Assembly: GCA_020248905.1 (NCBI GenBank)
Contig: JADCGR010000018.1
Span: 39,944-103,943 of the forward strand
DNA from: Curvibacter sp.
GTDB lineage: Bacteria; Pseudomonadota; Gammaproteobacteria; Burkholderiales; Burkholderiaceae_C
DNA length: 64,000 bases
Reading direction: 5' to 3'
Shown here: piece by piece, positions 8,478 through 18,782 of the stretch
Numbering within the stretch: the first letter of the stretch is position 1
How the letters are laid out: every line of letters starts with the position of its first letter
Position numbers and translations under genes: made by a program
The notes under the pieces: generated by a model
Told to the model about the DNA's origin: nothing
Databases searched by the model: none
The model's input: the letters and a program-made list of their open reading frames with translations, nothing else

Positions 8478-10583
8478 ATGGTTGAAATCGAACTCGACGG
8501 CAAAAAGGTGGAGATCCAGGAAGGCAGCATGGTCATGCATGCGGCCGAGAAGGCTGGCGTCTACATCCCGCACTTCTGCTACCACAAGAAGCTCAGCATT
8601 GCGGCCAATTGCCGCATGTGCCTGGTCGATGTGGAGAAGGCGCCCAAGCCCATGCCGGCCTGCGCCACGCCTGTCACACAGGGCATGATTGTGCGCACCA
8701 AGACTGACAAGGCCCTCAAGGCGCAGAAGTCGGTCATGGAGTTCCTGCTCATCAACCACCCGCTGGACTGTCCCATCTGCGACCAGGGTGGCGAATGTCA
8801 GCTCCAGGATCTGGCGGTGGGCTACGGCGGTTCTGCCTCGCGCTACCAGGAAGAGAAGCGCGTGGTCTTCCACAAGAACGTTGGCCCGCTGATCTCTATG
8901 GAAGAGATGAGCCGCTGCATCCACTGCACGCGTTGTGTGCGCTTCGGCCAGGAGATCGCTGGCGTCATGGAGCTTGGCATGAGCCACCGTGGCGAGCACT
9001 CCGAGATCGAGACCTTTGTGGGCCACAGCGTAGACTCCGAGCTCTCCGGCAACATGATCGACATCTGCCCCGTCGGCGCGCTCACCAGCAAGCCCTTCCG
9101 CTACCAGGCCCGGACCTGGGAACTAGGCCGGCGCAAGTCCATCTCCCCGCACGATTCGACGGGTGCGAATCTGATCATGCAGGTCAAGAACAACCAGGTC
9201 CTGCGCGTCGTGCCGCTGGAGAACGAGGCGGTCAACGAGTGCTGGATCGCCGACCGTGACCGTTATTCGTACGAGGCCCTCAACCGCGCGGATCGCCTGA
9301 CCACCCCCATGCTCAAACAGGGCGGCGAGTGGAAGGCCATCGACTGGCAGACCGCGCTGGAGTATGTGGCCAACGGGCTCAAGGGTGTCAAAGACCAGCA
9401 CGGCGGCGAAGCCATCGGCGCCCTGGTCAGCCCGCACAGCACGCTGGAAGAGCTGTACCTTGCTGGCGGCCTCGTGCGCGGCCTGGGTAGCGACAGCATC
9501 GATCACCGCCTGCGCCACTCCGAGTTCACCCAGGCCGAGGGCGTGCGCTGGCTCGGCCTGCCCATTTCCGCGCTCTCCCAACTGCAGCGCGTGCTGGTTG
9601 TCGGCTCCAACCTGCGTAAGGACCACCCGCTGTTTGCCCAGCGTATCCGTCAGGCGGTACGCCATGGCGCGCAGCTCAGCGCCATCACCTCAAAGGGCAT
9701 GCTCAAGGACAACGACGCCTGGGCTATCCGCCTCGCCAGCGCCGTCGTGACTGACGCTGGCCAATGGGCCCAGGCCCTCGCCAATGTGGCTGGGGCTGTT
9801 GCGGCTGAAAAGCGCGTGAGCGCCCCGGCTGCCGGCCCGGCTACTCCTGAAGCCCAGGCCATCGCCAAGTCCCTGCTGGGCGGCGAGCGCAAGGCCGTGC
9901 TGCTGGGCAATGCCGCTGCGCACGCTGCCAACGCCTCCAGCCTACTGGCCCTGGCCAACTGGATCGGTGCGCAGACTGGCGCCAGTGTCGGTTATCTGAC
10001 CGAAGCTGCCAACACCGTGGGCGCGCAGTGGGTGGGTGCCCAGCCGCAGGGCCGTGGCCTGAACGCGGGCCAGATGCTGGCCGGTGGCATCAAGGCGGCT
10101 TTGCTGCTCAACGTCGAGCCTGAGGACACGGCCGCGGGAGGCGCTGCGGTAGCTGGCCTGGACCGTGTCGAGATGGTCGTCACCCTGAGCCCCTTCAAGA
10201 CCAATCTGGCTTTCAGCGATGTGCTGCTGCCCATCGCGCCTTTCAGCGAGACCTCAGGCAGCTTTGTCAACGCCGAGGGCCGCGTACAGAGCTTCCACGC
10301 GGTGGTCAAGCCGCAGGGCGAGGCCCGCCCCGCCTGGAAGGTACTGCGCGTGCTCGGCAACCTGCTGGGCGTGAGCGGCTTCGACTTCGAGTCGTCGCAG
10401 GAAGTGCTGGCAGCCGCGACCGCCAAGGCGCCGAACCTGGACAATACCACGCAAGCAGCGATCAGCCTGGCCGCGCCCGCCGCGGCGCCGGTGTCGGCGT
10501 CCATCTATCAACTCGACGGCCTGGTCCGTCGCGCGCCGTCGCTGCAGCTGACGGCCGATGCCCGTGGAGGGGTGTCCGCATGA
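8478..10583 (+). CDS. nuoG: NADH-quinone oxidoreductase subunit G
   Basis: Large iron-sulfur subunit of the peripheral arm. The N-terminal ferredoxin-like part carries the [2Fe-2S] N1b motif ([19 protein letters not shown]). Next come the His/Cys segment [14 protein letters not shown] and the N4 motif [11 protein letters not shown]. The rest is a molybdopterin-oxidoreductase fold without cofactor. At 701 aa it is shorter than the enterobacterial protein (about 900), as is normal in Burkholderiales. The stretch at about residues 435-480 is rich in Ala. The stop overlaps the nuoH start (ATGA at 10580-10583). Confidence 0.97.
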   Translation: MVEIELDGKKVEIQEGSMVMHAAEKAGVYIPHFCYHKKLSIAANCRMCLVDVEKAPKPMPACATPVTQGMIVRTKTDKALKAQKSVMEFLLINHPLDCPICDQGGECQLQDLAVGYGGSASRYQEEKRVVFHKNVGPLISMEEMSRCIHCTRCVRFGQEIAGVMELGMSHRGEHSEIETFVGHSVDSELSGNMIDICPVGALTSKPFRYQARTWELGRRKSISPHDSTGANLIMQVKNNQVLRVVPLENEAVNECWIADRDRYSYEALNRADRLTTPMLKQGGEWKAIDWQTALEYVANGLKGVKDQHGGEAIGALVSPHSTLEELYLAGGLVRGLGSDSIDHRLRHSEFTQAEGVRWLGLPISALSQLQRVLVVGSNLRKDHPLFAQRIRQAVRHGAQLSAITSKGMLKDNDAWAIRLASAVVTDAGQWAQALANVAGAVAAEKRVSAPAAGPATPEAQAIAKSLLGGERKAVLLGNAAAHAANASSLLALANWIGAQTGASVGYLTEAANTVGAQWVGAQPQGRGLNAGQMLAGGIKAALLLNVEPEDTAAGGAAVAGLDRVEMVVTLSPFKTNLAFSDVLLPIAPFSETSGSFVNAEGRVQSFHAVVKPQGEARPAWKVLRVLGNLLGVSGFDFESSQEVLAAATAKAPNLDNTTQAAISLAAPAAAPVSASIYQLDGLVRRAPSLQLTADARGGVSA

Positions 10584-11662
10584 TTGACGCGTTCTACAAC
10601 GGCGGCCTGAACCTCCTGACTGCCAGCTGGTGGGCCGAGTTGGCCTGGCCTGTGATCTGGAACCTCATCAAGATCGTCTGCGTGCTGGCACCGCTCATGG
10701 GAGCTGTGGCGTATCTGACGCTGTGGGAGCGCAAGCTACTGGGCTTCATGCAGGTGCGGCTCGGCCCCAACCGCGTGGGCCCTTTCGGCCTGTTGCAGCC
10801 CATTGCCGACGCTCTCAAGCTGCTGACCAAGGAAATCATCCAGCCCTCGGCCGCAGCAAAGGGCCTGTTCGTACTTGGCCCCATCATGGCCATCATGCCG
10901 GCGCTGGCTGCGTGGGTTGCGATACCCTTCGGCCCGGATCTCGCGCTGGCGAATGTCAACGTCGGACTGCTGCTGGTCATGGCCATCACCTCCATTGAGG
11001 TCTACGGCGTCATCATCGCGGGCTGGGCGTCCAACTCCAAGTACGCATTCCTGGGCGCGCTGCGCGCCTCGGCGCAGATGGTGAGCTATGAGATCGCCAT
11101 GGGCTTTTGCTTCTTGGTGGTGGTCATGGTCTCGGGCAGCATGAACCTGACCAAAATCGTGCTGGGGCAGGGAGAAGGCTACTTTGCCGACATGGGGCTG
11201 GGCTTCCTGTCATGGAACTGGCTGCCGCTGCTGCCCATCTTCCTTGTCTACCTGATCTCCGGTGTGGCCGAGACCAACCGCCATCCCTTTGACGTGGTCG
11301 AGGGCGAGGCCGAAATCGTGGCCGGTCACATGGTCGAGTACTCGGGTATGGGCTTTGCCATCTTCTTTCTGGCCGAATACGCCAGCATGTGGCTGGTCTC
11401 CATCCTTGCGGTCATCATGTTCATGGGCGGCTGGCTGCCTCCCATCGACAGCGCGGTGTTCAACGCGATTCCGGGATGGATCTGGCTGGGTCTCAAGACT
11501 TTTATCGTGGTGTCCATGTTCATCTGGATCCGCGCCACCTTCCCGCGTTTCCGCTACGACCAGATCATGCGTTTGGGCTGGAAGATCTTCATCCCGGTCA
11601 CCCTGGTGTGGCTGCTTGTGGTCGGCATCTGGATGCAGACGCCGTGGAATATCTGGAATTGA
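10580..11662 (+). CDS. nuoH: NADH-quinone oxidoreductase subunit H
   Basis: Membrane subunit that joins the peripheral and membrane arms and forms part of the quinone channel. The 360-aa protein has about eight hydrophobic helices. Signature segments are [35 protein letters not shown], and the acidic loop [17 protein letters not shown]. It starts inside the last codons of nuoG. A repeat-bearing 97-bp gap separates it from nuoI. Confidence 0.98.
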   Translation: MIDAFYNGGLNLLTASWWAELAWPVIWNLIKIVCVLAPLMGAVAYLTLWERKLLGFMQVRLGPNRVGPFGLLQPIADALKLLTKEIIQPSAAAKGLFVLGPIMAIMPALAAWVAIPFGPDLALANVNVGLLLVMAITSIEVYGVIIAGWASNSKYAFLGALRASAQMVSYEIAMGFCFLVVVMVSGSMNLTKIVLGQGEGYFADMGLGFLSWNWLPLLPIFLVYLISGVAETNRHPFDVVEGEAEIVAGHMVEYSGMGFAIFFLAEYASMWLVSILAVIMFMGGWLPPIDSAVFNAIPGWIWLGLKTFIVVSMFIWIRATFPRFRYDQIMRLGWKIFIPVTLVWLLVVGIWMQTPWNIWN

Positions 11663-11669
11663 ACATGCG

Positions 11670-11746
11670 CCCCCACGCTCATCACTTCGTGTATTTGCTG
11701 CCCCCCGAGGGGGTGCCGGCTGCCCTGGGGCGGCCCGGCGGCAGCC
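11670..11746 (-). repeat. Intergenic repeat, copy 3 (nuoH-nuoI)
   Basis: Contains CCCCCCGAGGGGG, a small hairpin, followed by GGGGCGGCCCGGCGGCAGCC, in the block order seen at 13333 in the same orientation. It is more diverged than copies 1, 4 and 5 but fills the gap in the same way, ending just before the nuoI ribosome site GAGGAG. Confidence 0.55.
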
Positions 11747-11759
11747 GAGGAGCAGGACT

Positions 11760-12263
11760 ATGACCACCGCATCCGCCTTTTCCGTCAAGGACTTCTTCAG
11801 GAGCTTCATGCTTGTGGAGCTTTTCAAGGGCATGGCCCTGACGGGACGCTACGCCTTTGCACGCAAGGTCACGCTGCAGTATCCCGAAGAAAAGACGCCT
11901 CTGTCGCCGCGCTTTCGCGGCCTGCACGCCCTGCGCCGCTATGAGAACGGTGAGGAGCGCTGCATCGCCTGCAAGCTTTGCGAAGCCGTTTGCCCGGCCA
12001 TGGCCATCACCATTGAGTCCGAGGTGCGTCAGGACGGCAGTCGCCGCACGACGCGCTACGACATCGATCTGACCAAATGCATCTTCTGCGGCTTCTGCGA
12101 GGAAAGCTGCCCGGTGGACTCCATCGTTGAGACGCACATCCTTGAGTACCACGGCGAGAAGCGCGGTGACCTGTACTTCACCAAGGACATGCTGCTGGCC
12201 GTGGGCGACCGCTACGAGACCGAGATCGCTGCCGCGCGCGCGGCAGACGCGAAATACCGATGA
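11760..12263 (+). CDS. nuoI: NADH-quinone oxidoreductase subunit I
   Basis: Carries the two [4Fe-4S] clusters N6a and N6b between NuoG and NuoB. Both ferredoxin motifs are intact: [12 protein letters not shown] and [12 protein letters not shown], each with the extra proline-side cysteine. The ATG at 11760 follows GAGGAG with good spacing and gives 167 aa; the upstream open frame overlaps nuoH and is not coding. Confidence 0.97.
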   Translation: MTTASAFSVKDFFRSFMLVELFKGMALTGRYAFARKVTLQYPEEKTPLSPRFRGLHALRRYENGEERCIACKLCEAVCPAMAITIESEVRQDGSRRTTRYDIDLTKCIFCGFCEESCPVDSIVETHILEYHGEKRGDLYFTKDMLLAVGDRYETEIAAARAADAKYR

Positions 12264-12270
12264 GGAGAGG

Positions 12271-12370
12271 TTCAGTGTTCAGCGTTCAGCGTTGAGCAGG
12301 GAAGCCACGAATACCCTCTTGATTACCGGTCCACGCTCAACTCACAACGCCCAACGCAAAACGCAAAACG
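12271..12370. repeat. GCGTT-rich palindrome between nuoI and nuoJ
   Basis: The left arm TTCAGCGTTCAGCGTTGAGC (12278-12297) pairs imperfectly with the right arm GCTCAACTCACAACGCCCAAC (from about 12335), about 16 of 21 positions, across a loop of roughly 35 nt. Tandem GTTCAGC and CGCAAAA units give a slipped-repeat look. It resembles the palindrome at 996-1035 and differs from the CCCCTTGAGGGG family. Confidence 0.6.
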
Positions 12371-12373
12371 ATT

Positions 12374-13018
12374 ATGGACATCCAGACCGGCTTTTTCTTT
12401 CTGTTCTCGATCGTGCTGATCTTTTCGGCGCTTCGGGTCATCATGGCGCGTAACCCTGTGCATGCCGTGCTTTACCTCATGCTGGCCTTTTCCCAGGCAT
12501 CGGCCATCTGGCTGCTGCTTGAGGCCGAGTTCCTCGCTGTAACCCTGGTCCTGGTCTACCTTGGCGCGGTCATGGTGCTCTTCCTTTTCGTCGTCATGAT
12601 GCTGGATATCAAGATCGACCAATTGCGCCGTAGTTTCTGGAAGCATATGCCGCTGGCCGCGACGCTGGGCGCCATTGTGGTCTTCGAGATGGGTCTGGTA
12701 CTGCTCACCGGCTTTCGCGTCACCGACGAGCCTGTGGTGGCGCAGGCCATCGGGCAGACGGTTGAAGTCGACAACGCCAAAGCACTGGGCATCCTGCTCT
12801 ACACCGAGTACGTCTACCCGATCCAGATCGCCGCGGCCATCCTGCTGGTGGCCATGATCGCCGCCATCGCGCTCACGCTGCGCGAGCGCAAAGACAGCAA
12901 GGCCATCGACCCGGCCATCCAAGTGCGTGTGCGCGCTGCCGACCGCCTGCAGGTGGTACAGGTGGAACCCACGCGTACGCGCGAGCCACCCGCTGCGCGG
13001 CAGGAGAACAAGTCATGA
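12374..13018 (+). CDS. nuoJ: NADH-quinone oxidoreductase subunit J
   Basis: Membrane subunit of complex I with five helices. The 214-aa product starts [13 protein letters not shown] and has the conserved third helix [20 protein letters not shown] with its pi-bulge glycine. The C-terminal tail after the last helix is hydrophilic and Arg-rich. No clear ribosome site precedes the ATG, which sits right after the palindrome, so folding there could affect translation. The stop overlaps the start of nuoK (ATGA, 13015-13018). Confidence 0.97.
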   Translation: MDIQTGFFFLFSIVLIFSALRVIMARNPVHAVLYLMLAFSQASAIWLLLEAEFLAVTLVLVYLGAVMVLFLFVVMMLDIKIDQLRRSFWKHMPLAATLGAIVVFEMGLVLLTGFRVTDEPVVAQAIGQTVEVDNAKALGILLYTEYVYPIQIAAAILLVAMIAAIALTLRERKDSKAIDPAIQVRVRAADRLQVVQVEPTRTREPPAARQENKS

Positions 13019-13323
13019 CGCTGACCCTCGGTCACTACCTCACGCTTGGCGCCGCGCTGTTTGCCATCGCGGTCGTTGGTATCTTCCTCAACCGCAAGAA
13101 CCTCATCGTACTGCTCATGGCCATCGAGCTCATGTTGCTCGCGGTGAACCTGAACTTTGTCGCGTTCTCCCATTTCCTGGGTGACATGCATGGCCAGGTC
13201 TTTGTGTTCTTCATCCTCACCGTGGCCGCGGCTGAATCCGCCATTGGCCTGGCCATCCTGGTGCTGCTGTTCCGCAACAAATCCAGCATCAACGTGGACG
13301 AACTTAACGAGCTCAAGGGTTGA
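13015..13323 (+). CDS. nuoK: NADH-quinone oxidoreductase subunit K
   Basis: Small proton-pathway subunit with three membrane helices, 102 aa. The two membrane glutamates needed for proton transfer in this family are in place: Glu38 in MAIELML and Glu74 in AAAESAIG. It overlaps nuoJ by four bases. A 112-bp gap with another intergenic repeat leads to nuoL. Confidence 0.98.
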   Translation: MTLTLGHYLTLGAALFAIAVVGIFLNRKNLIVLLMAIELMLLAVNLNFVAFSHFLGDMHGQVFVFFILTVAAAESAIGLAILVLLFRNKSSINVDELNELKG

Positions 13324-13332
13324 ATATGAATC

Positions 13333-13403
13333 ACCCCCGAAGCGCCTTCTGCGCCTTCCCCTCAAGGGGGCGCCATCAGCGGCCCGGCGAAGCCGGTCGC
13401 GCG
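13333..13403 (-). repeat. Intergenic repeat, copy 4 (nuoK-nuoL)
   Basis: On the minus strand it reads GACCGGCTTCGCCGGGCCGC, then CCCCCTTGAGGGG, then AAGGCGCAGAAGGCGCTTCGG. This is close to copy 1 at 5039 but in the opposite orientation. It occupies most of the gap before nuoL. Confidence 0.7.
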
Positions 13404-13435
13404 GTGTCCCTCGGCCATGAACTGCGTACGTCACC

Positions 13436-15472
13436 ATGAGTCAAATCCTCAACGCCTCCACCTTGCTGGCCGTTCCGCTGGCGCCGCTGGCCGGTGCCAT
13501 CCTCGCTGGCATCCTGGGCACCAAGATCGGCGGCAACTGGATCGGCCGTCGCTGGTCGCATGCGCTGACCATTCTCGGTGTGCTGATCGCCTTCATCCTC
13601 TCGGCCATGACGCTCAAGGATGTGATTGGTGGCGCACGCTTCAACGCCACGATCTACGAGTGGATGGTGATCGGCGGCCTGAAGATGGAAATCGGATTCA
13701 TGGTGGACGGCCTTACCGCCATGATGATGTGTGTGGTGACCTTCGTCTCGCTCATGGTGCACATCTACACCATCGGCTACATGGAAGAGGACGAGGGCTA
13801 CAACCGCTTCTTCGCCTACATCTCGCTGTTCACGTTCTCCATGCTCATGCTGGTCATGAGCAACAACCTGCTGCAGCTCTTCTTCGGCTGGGAAGCGGTG
13901 GGCTTGGTGTCTTACCTGCTCATCGGCTTCTGGTTCAACAAGCCCACGGCTGTCTTCGCCAACATGAAGGCCTTCCTGGTCAACCGCGTGGGGGACTTCG
14001 GCTTCATCCTGGGCATCGGCTTGATTGCCGCCTACACGGGCAGCCTCAACTACACCGAGGTTTTTGCCAGAACCGAAGAGCTCGGCAAGCTGATCTTTCC
14101 GGGCACCGACTGGCTGCTCATCACCGTCATCTGCATCTGTCTCTTCATCGGCGCCATGGGCAAGAGCGCGCAGTTCCCGCTGCACGTCTGGCTGCCCGAC
14201 TCGATGGAGGGCCCCACGCCCATCTCCGCGCTGATCCACGCCGCCACCATGGTGACCGCCGGCATCTTCATGGTGGCGCGTATGTCGCCTCTCTACGAGC
14301 TGTCCGATGTGGCGCTCAACTTCGTCATGGTCATTGGCGCCATCACGGCGCTGTTCATGGGATTCCTCGGCATCATCCAGAACGATATCAAGCGTGTCGT
14401 GGCCTATTCCACACTCTCGCAGCTGGGCTACATGACGGTCGCTCTCGGTGCCTCGGCCTACTCGGTGGCGGTGTTTCACCTGATGACCCACGCCTTCTTC
14501 AAGGCGCTGCTGTTCCTCGCGGCTGGCTCGGTCATCATGGGCATGCACCACAACCAGGACATCCGCTGGATGGGTGGGGTGCGCAAGTACATGCCCATCA
14601 CCTGGATCACCTCGCTGCTAGGCTCGCTGGCCCTCATCGGCACGCCGCTGTTCGCCGGCTTCTATTCCAAGGACAGCATCATTGAGGCCGTGCATTTCAG
14701 TGACCTGCCGGGCGCAGGCTTCGCCTCGTTCGCGGTGCTGGCGGGCGTCTTCGTGACTGCCTTCTATTCTTTCCGCATGTACTTCCTGGTCTTCCACGGC
14801 AAGGAGCGCTACGACCAGAACCCCGACGCGCATCACGACGACCATCACCATGACGACCACGGCGACGGCAAGCCGCATGAGTCGCCCTGGGTGGTCACGG
14901 TGCCGCTGGTGCTGCTGGCTATTCCCTCGGTAGTGGTCGGCTATCTCACGCTCATGCCCATGCTCTTCGGTGATTTCCTCAAGGATGCGATCACCGTCAA
15001 CAGCGCTGCGCACCCCGCCATGGCCAAGCTCGCCGAGCTCATCCACGGCCCGCTGGCCATGGCCGCCCACGCCTTCAGCACGCCGCCACTTTGGCTGGCG
15101 CTGGCGGGTGTTGCCACCGCCTGGTACATGTACATGGTCAATCCAGCCCTGCCTGCCGCCATCAAGCGCATCGCCCAGCCCCTCTGCACCCTGCTCGAAA
15201 ACAAGTACTACATGGACTGGATCAACGAGAACATCCTGGCGCGCGGCGCTCGTTTGCTGGGCGTGGGCCTGTGGAAAGGCGGTGACCAGGTCGTCATCGA
15301 CGGCATTCTGGTCAACGGGTCCTGGCGGGTGGTGGGCTGGGTGGCCAAAGTTGTGCGCAGGTTCCAGTCCGGTTTCCTGTATCACTACGCCCTGGCCATG
15401 ATTCTGGGCATCGTGATTCTCATGACGTATTTCGTGACCTGGCCCATGCTGGCCGGATGGCTCAGCCGCTAA
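13436..15472 (+). CDS. nuoL: NADH-quinone oxidoreductase subunit L
   Basis: Antiporter-like proton-pumping subunit at the far end of the membrane arm, with the long lateral helix. The 678-aa length fits. Core motifs are LLQLFFGWEAVGLVSYLLIGFW, MGKSAQFPLHVWLPDSMEGPTPISALIHAATMVTAG and a late-half lysine helix. Residues about 463-480 form a His/Asp-rich hydrophilic loop (AHHDDHHHDDHGDG) between helices. nuoM follows after 12 bp. Confidence 0.97.
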   Translation: MSQILNASTLLAVPLAPLAGAILAGILGTKIGGNWIGRRWSHALTILGVLIAFILSAMTLKDVIGGARFNATIYEWMVIGGLKMEIGFMVDGLTAMMMCVVTFVSLMVHIYTIGYMEEDEGYNRFFAYISLFTFSMLMLVMSNNLLQLFFGWEAVGLVSYLLIGFWFNKPTAVFANMKAFLVNRVGDFGFILGIGLIAAYTGSLNYTEVFARTEELGKLIFPGTDWLLITVICICLFIGAMGKSAQFPLHVWLPDSMEGPTPISALIHAATMVTAGIFMVARMSPLYELSDVALNFVMVIGAITALFMGFLGIIQNDIKRVVAYSTLSQLGYMTVALGASAYSVAVFHLMTHAFFKALLFLAAGSVIMGMHHNQDIRWMGGVRKYMPITWITSLLGSLALIGTPLFAGFYSKDSIIEAVHFSDLPGAGFASFAVLAGVFVTAFYSFRMYFLVFHGKERYDQNPDAHHDDHHHDDHGDGKPHESPWVVTVPLVLLAIPSVVVGYLTLMPMLFGDFLKDAITVNSAAHPAMAKLAELIHGPLAMAAHAFSTPPLWLALAGVATAWYMYMVNPALPAAIKRIAQPLCTLLENKYYMDWINENILARGARLLGVGLWKGGDQVVIDGILVNGSWRVVGWVAKVVRRFQSGFLYHYALAMILGIVILMTYFVTWPMLAGWLSR

Positions 15473-15484
15473 GGAGAACAAGAA

Positions 15485-16960
15485 ATGGGTTTGCTGAGCC
15501 TCGCCATCTGGTTGCCGATCGCTTTCGGCGTGTTGCTGCTCGTGCTCGGACGCGATGAACAGTCGCACGTCGTGCGCTGGGTCGCGCTCATTGGCGCGCT
15601 GGTCAGCTTCCTGGTGACCCTCCCGCTTTACGCCGGCTTTGCGCTAGGTACCGCAGAGATGCAGTTCGTCGAGAAGCTGGTTTGGATGGAGCGCTTCAAC
15701 GTGCACTACCACCTGGGGGTGGACGGCATCTCGCTGTGGTTCGTGCTGTTGACGTCCTTTATCACTGTCATTGTGGTCATCGCCGGCTGGGAGGCCATCA
15801 CCAGCCGGGTGAACCAGTACATGGGCGCCTTCCTGATCCTCAGCGGCCTGATGATCGGTGTCTTCGCTGCGCTTGATGGCCTGCTGTTCTACGTCTTCTT
15901 CGAGGCGACGCTCATCCCCATGTACCTGATCATCGGGGTGTGGGGCGGGCCCAATCGCATCTACGCGGCCTTCAAGTTTTTCCTCTACACGCTGCTGGGC
16001 TCGCTGCTGCTGCTGGTTGCGCTAATTTATTTGTTCGTCAAGTCCGGTGGCAGCTTTGACATTGCCGCCTGGCACACTCTTCCGCTGGACGGCAGCACCC
16101 AGACGCTGATCTTCTTTGCCTTCTTTGCGGCCTTTGCCGTGAAAGTGCCCATGTGGCCTGTCCACACCTGGCTGCCTGACGTGCACGTCGAGGCGCCCAC
16201 CGGCGGCTCCGCCGTGCTGGCGGCCATCATGCTCAAGCTCGGCGCCTATGGGTTCCTGCGCTTCTCGTTGCCCATCGCGCCTGACGCAGCCCGCGAGTGG
16301 GACTGGCTCATGATCATGCTGTCACTTGTGGCCGTCATTTACGTGGGCTTGGTCGCCATGGTTCAGCAGGACATGAAGAAGCTAGTGGCCTACTCTTCGG
16401 TGGCACACATGGGCTTTGTCACCCTGGGCTTCTTCATCTTCAACGATCTCGGCGTGGCTGGCGGCCTGGTGCAGATGATCGCCCACGGATTCGTCTCAGG
16501 CGCCATGTTCCTGTGCATCGGCGTGCTCTATGACCGCGTTCACTCCCGCGAAATCGCGAGCTACGGTGGCGTGATCAACACCATGCCCAAATTCACGGCG
16601 TTCGCACTGCTGTTCGCCATGGCCAATTGCGGCCTGCCTGCCACCGCTGGTTTTGTGGGCGAGTGGATGGTCATTCTGGGTGCGGTCAAGGCCAACTTCT
16701 GGCTGGGTCTGGCGGCCGCCACTGCCCTGATCTTCGGTGCGGCCTACACGCTGTGGATGTTCAAGCGCGTGTACCTCGGTCCCGTGGCGAACGACGCTGT
16801 CAAGGGCCTGCAGGACATCAACAGCCGCGAGTTCCTCATGCTCGCGCTGCTGGCCATCGCCGTGCTGTGGATGGGCATCCATCCCAAGCCCTTCACCGAC
16901 GTGATGGATAGCTCGGTGGCCGAGCTGCTCAGGCACGTGACGCAGTCCAAGCTCAACTGA
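15485..16960 (+). CDS. nuoM: NADH-quinone oxidoreductase subunit M
   Basis: Second antiporter-like proton-pumping subunit, 491 aa, about 14 helices. Signature segments include YYVFFEATLIPMYLIIGVWGG-like sequence (here LLFYVFFEATLIPMYLIIG), VKVPMWPVHTWLPDVHVEAPT and VAYSSVAHMGFVTLGFF. It follows nuoL closely with AAGGAGAACAAGAA as ribosome site and precedes nuoN by 30 bp. Confidence 0.97.
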   Translation: MGLLSLAIWLPIAFGVLLLVLGRDEQSHVVRWVALIGALVSFLVTLPLYAGFALGTAEMQFVEKLVWMERFNVHYHLGVDGISLWFVLLTSFITVIVVIAGWEAITSRVNQYMGAFLILSGLMIGVFAALDGLLFYVFFEATLIPMYLIIGVWGGPNRIYAAFKFFLYTLLGSLLLLVALIYLFVKSGGSFDIAAWHTLPLDGSTQTLIFFAFFAAFAVKVPMWPVHTWLPDVHVEAPTGGSAVLAAIMLKLGAYGFLRFSLPIAPDAAREWDWLMIMLSLVAVIYVGLVAMVQQDMKKLVAYSSVAHMGFVTLGFFIFNDLGVAGGLVQMIAHGFVSGAMFLCIGVLYDRVHSREIASYGGVINTMPKFTAFALLFAMANCGLPATAGFVGEWMVILGAVKANFWLGLAAATALIFGAAYTLWMFKRVYLGPVANDAVKGLQDINSREFLMLALLAIAVLWMGIHPKPFTDVMDSSVAELLRHVTQSKLN

Positions 16961-16990
16961 CGCGGCTGAACCGAATCAAAGAGAAACACG

Positions 16991-18478
16991 ATGACAGACC
17001 TAATCAGCTGGATCGCAGTCTTCCCCGAGGTGATCCTCCTCGTCATGGCCTGCGCAGTGACGCTACTGGACCTGCTTGTCAAGAGCCGCCTGCGAACAGG
17101 CACCTATGCGCTGACGCTCGTCACCCTGGCCGTCGTGGCCGGGCTCCAGGCCTTCTACGCCATGACTGGTGGCACGATCTACGGCCTCAACAATATGGTG
17201 GTCAGCGACCCGATGGGCAACTGGCTCAAGTGCTTTGCCACTGCGGCCACAATGGTGACCCTGGTCTACAGCCGCCCCTACGCGGGCGACCGCGACATGC
17301 TGCGCGGCGGCGAGCTCTTCAGCCTGAGCCTGTTCGCGCTGCTGGGCATGTTCATCATGATCTCGGGCAACAATTTCCTGATGATCTACCTGGGCCTGGA
17401 GCTGTTGACGCTCTCCAGCTATGCCCTGGTTGCGCTGCGTCGCGACCACGCGCAGGCTACCGAAGCCGCCATGAAGTACTTTGTGCTGGGCGCGCTGGCC
17501 TCGGGTTTCCTGCTCTACGGCCTGTCCATGATGTACGGTGCCACCGGCACGCTCGACATCAACCGCGTCTTCGACGCCATCTTCGGCGGGCAGATCAACG
17601 CCCAGGTCCTGACCTTCGGCACCGTATTCGTCGTGGCGGGCCTGGCCTTCAAGCTCGGCGTCGTGCCTTTCCACATGTGGATCCCCGACGTCTACCAGGG
17701 CGCGCCCACGGCCGTCACGCTCATGATTGGTGGCGCGCCCAAGCTGGCGGCCTTTGTCATCGTGATCCGCCTGCTGGTCGAAGGCATGCTGCCGCTGTGG
17801 TTCGACTGGCAGCAAATGCTCATGCTGCTCGCCATCGCCTCGCTGCTGGTCGGCAACCTGGCTGCCATTATGCAGACCAACCTCAAGCGCATGCTGGCCT
17901 TCTCCACCATTGCCCAGATGGGCTTTGTGCTGCTGGGCCTGATCTCGGGCGTGGTCGATGGCAACATCAACTCGATAGTGGATGCCTACAGCTCCGCCAT
18001 GTTCTACGTCGTCACCTATGTGCTGACCACGCTGGCCGCCTTTGGCGTCATCCTGCTGCTCGCGCGCGAAGGCTTTGAGAGCGAAGAGATTTCCGACTTC
18101 GCCGGCCTCAACCAGCGCAGCCCGCTGTATGCCGCGATCATGGGCATCTGCCTGTTCTCGCTGGCTGGCATCCCGCCCATGGTCGGCTTCTACGCCAAGC
18201 TCTCCGTGCTGCAGGCCCTGATCGGCACGGGCCAGACCCTTTACATCGGCCTGGCCGTGTTTGCCGTCATCATGTCGCTGATCGGCGCCTTCTACTACCT
18301 GCGCGTCGTCAAGGTCATGTACTTTGACGAGCCCATCACCGCCACCACGGTCTCGGCGCCCATGGACGTGCGTGCGGTGCTGTCGGTCAACGGCCTGCTG
18401 GTGCTGGTCCTGGGCATGCTGCCCGGCGGTCTGATGGCGCTGTGCGCCCAGGCTGTGGCGGCCATGATCACGACCTGA
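16991..18478 (+). CDS. nuoN: NADH-quinone oxidoreductase subunit N
   Basis: Third antiporter-like proton-pumping subunit, 495 aa. Conserved segments: MIYLGLELLTLSSYALVALRRD, FKLGVVPFHMWIPDVYQGAPT and MLAFSTIAQMGFVLLGL. This is the last of the 14 standard subunits, so the operon is complete and in the usual order. A DUF2818 gene starts four bases after the stop. Confidence 0.97.
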   Translation: MTDLISWIAVFPEVILLVMACAVTLLDLLVKSRLRTGTYALTLVTLAVVAGLQAFYAMTGGTIYGLNNMVVSDPMGNWLKCFATAATMVTLVYSRPYAGDRDMLRGGELFSLSLFALLGMFIMISGNNFLMIYLGLELLTLSSYALVALRRDHAQATEAAMKYFVLGALASGFLLYGLSMMYGATGTLDINRVFDAIFGGQINAQVLTFGTVFVVAGLAFKLGVVPFHMWIPDVYQGAPTAVTLMIGGAPKLAAFVIVIRLLVEGMLPLWFDWQQMLMLLAIASLLVGNLAAIMQTNLKRMLAFSTIAQMGFVLLGLISGVVDGNINSIVDAYSSAMFYVVTYVLTTLAAFGVILLLAREGFESEEISDFAGLNQRSPLYAAIMGICLFSLAGIPPMVGFYAKLSVLQALIGTGQTLYIGLAVFAVIMSLIGAFYYLRVVKVMYFDEPITATTVSAPMDVRAVLSVNGLLVLVLGMLPGGLMALCAQAVAAMITT

Positions 18479-18482
18479 GCTT

Positions 18483-18782
18483 ATGTCGCAAACGAGCGCC
18501 ACCTGGGCCGTTATCGTGTTTGCTCTCGTGGCGGCGAATCTGCCCTTTCTCAACGACCGCCTGTTGGCCGTTGTTCCGCTGAAGTTCACGAAGAACCTTG
18601 CCATTTGCCTCGTCGAGCTGGTGCTCATGTACTTCCTGGTGGGCGGCCTGGGCCTGCTGCTGGAACAGCGCGTGGGCCGCGTCGCGCCGCAGGGCTGGGA
18701 GTTCTATGCCATCACGGCATCATTCTTCCTGACGCTGGCCTTCCCTGGTTTCGTCTACCGCTATCTGCTGAAGCACCCCTGA
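18483..18782 (+). CDS. DUF2818 family membrane protein
   Basis: A 99-aa protein with three hydrophobic stretches (near residues 6-24, 38-60 and 78-95), so an inner-membrane protein. It begins four bases after nuoN and is almost certainly co-transcribed. DUF2818 genes are found in this place in many betaproteobacterial nuo operons. Its function is unknown; an accessory role in complex I assembly or stability is a reasonable guess from position only. Confidence 0.85.
   Translation: MSQTSATWAVIVFALVAANLPFLNDRLLAVVPLKFTKNLAICLVELVLMYFLVGGLGLLLEQRVGRVAPQGWEFYAITASFFLTLAFPGFVYRYLLKHP

Noticed and set aside
7083..9026. Long minus-strand open frame of 647 codons opposite nuoF and nuoG
   Set aside because: It is the shadow of GC-rich coding sequence on the other strand. 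The protein is rich in His, Arg, Ala and Val with no domain, and nuoF and nuoG are certain.
17063..18628. Long minus-strand open frame opposite nuoN
   Set aside because: Composition is His/Gln/Asp-heavy, typical of antisense frames of high-GC membrane protein genes; no motif or ribosome site.
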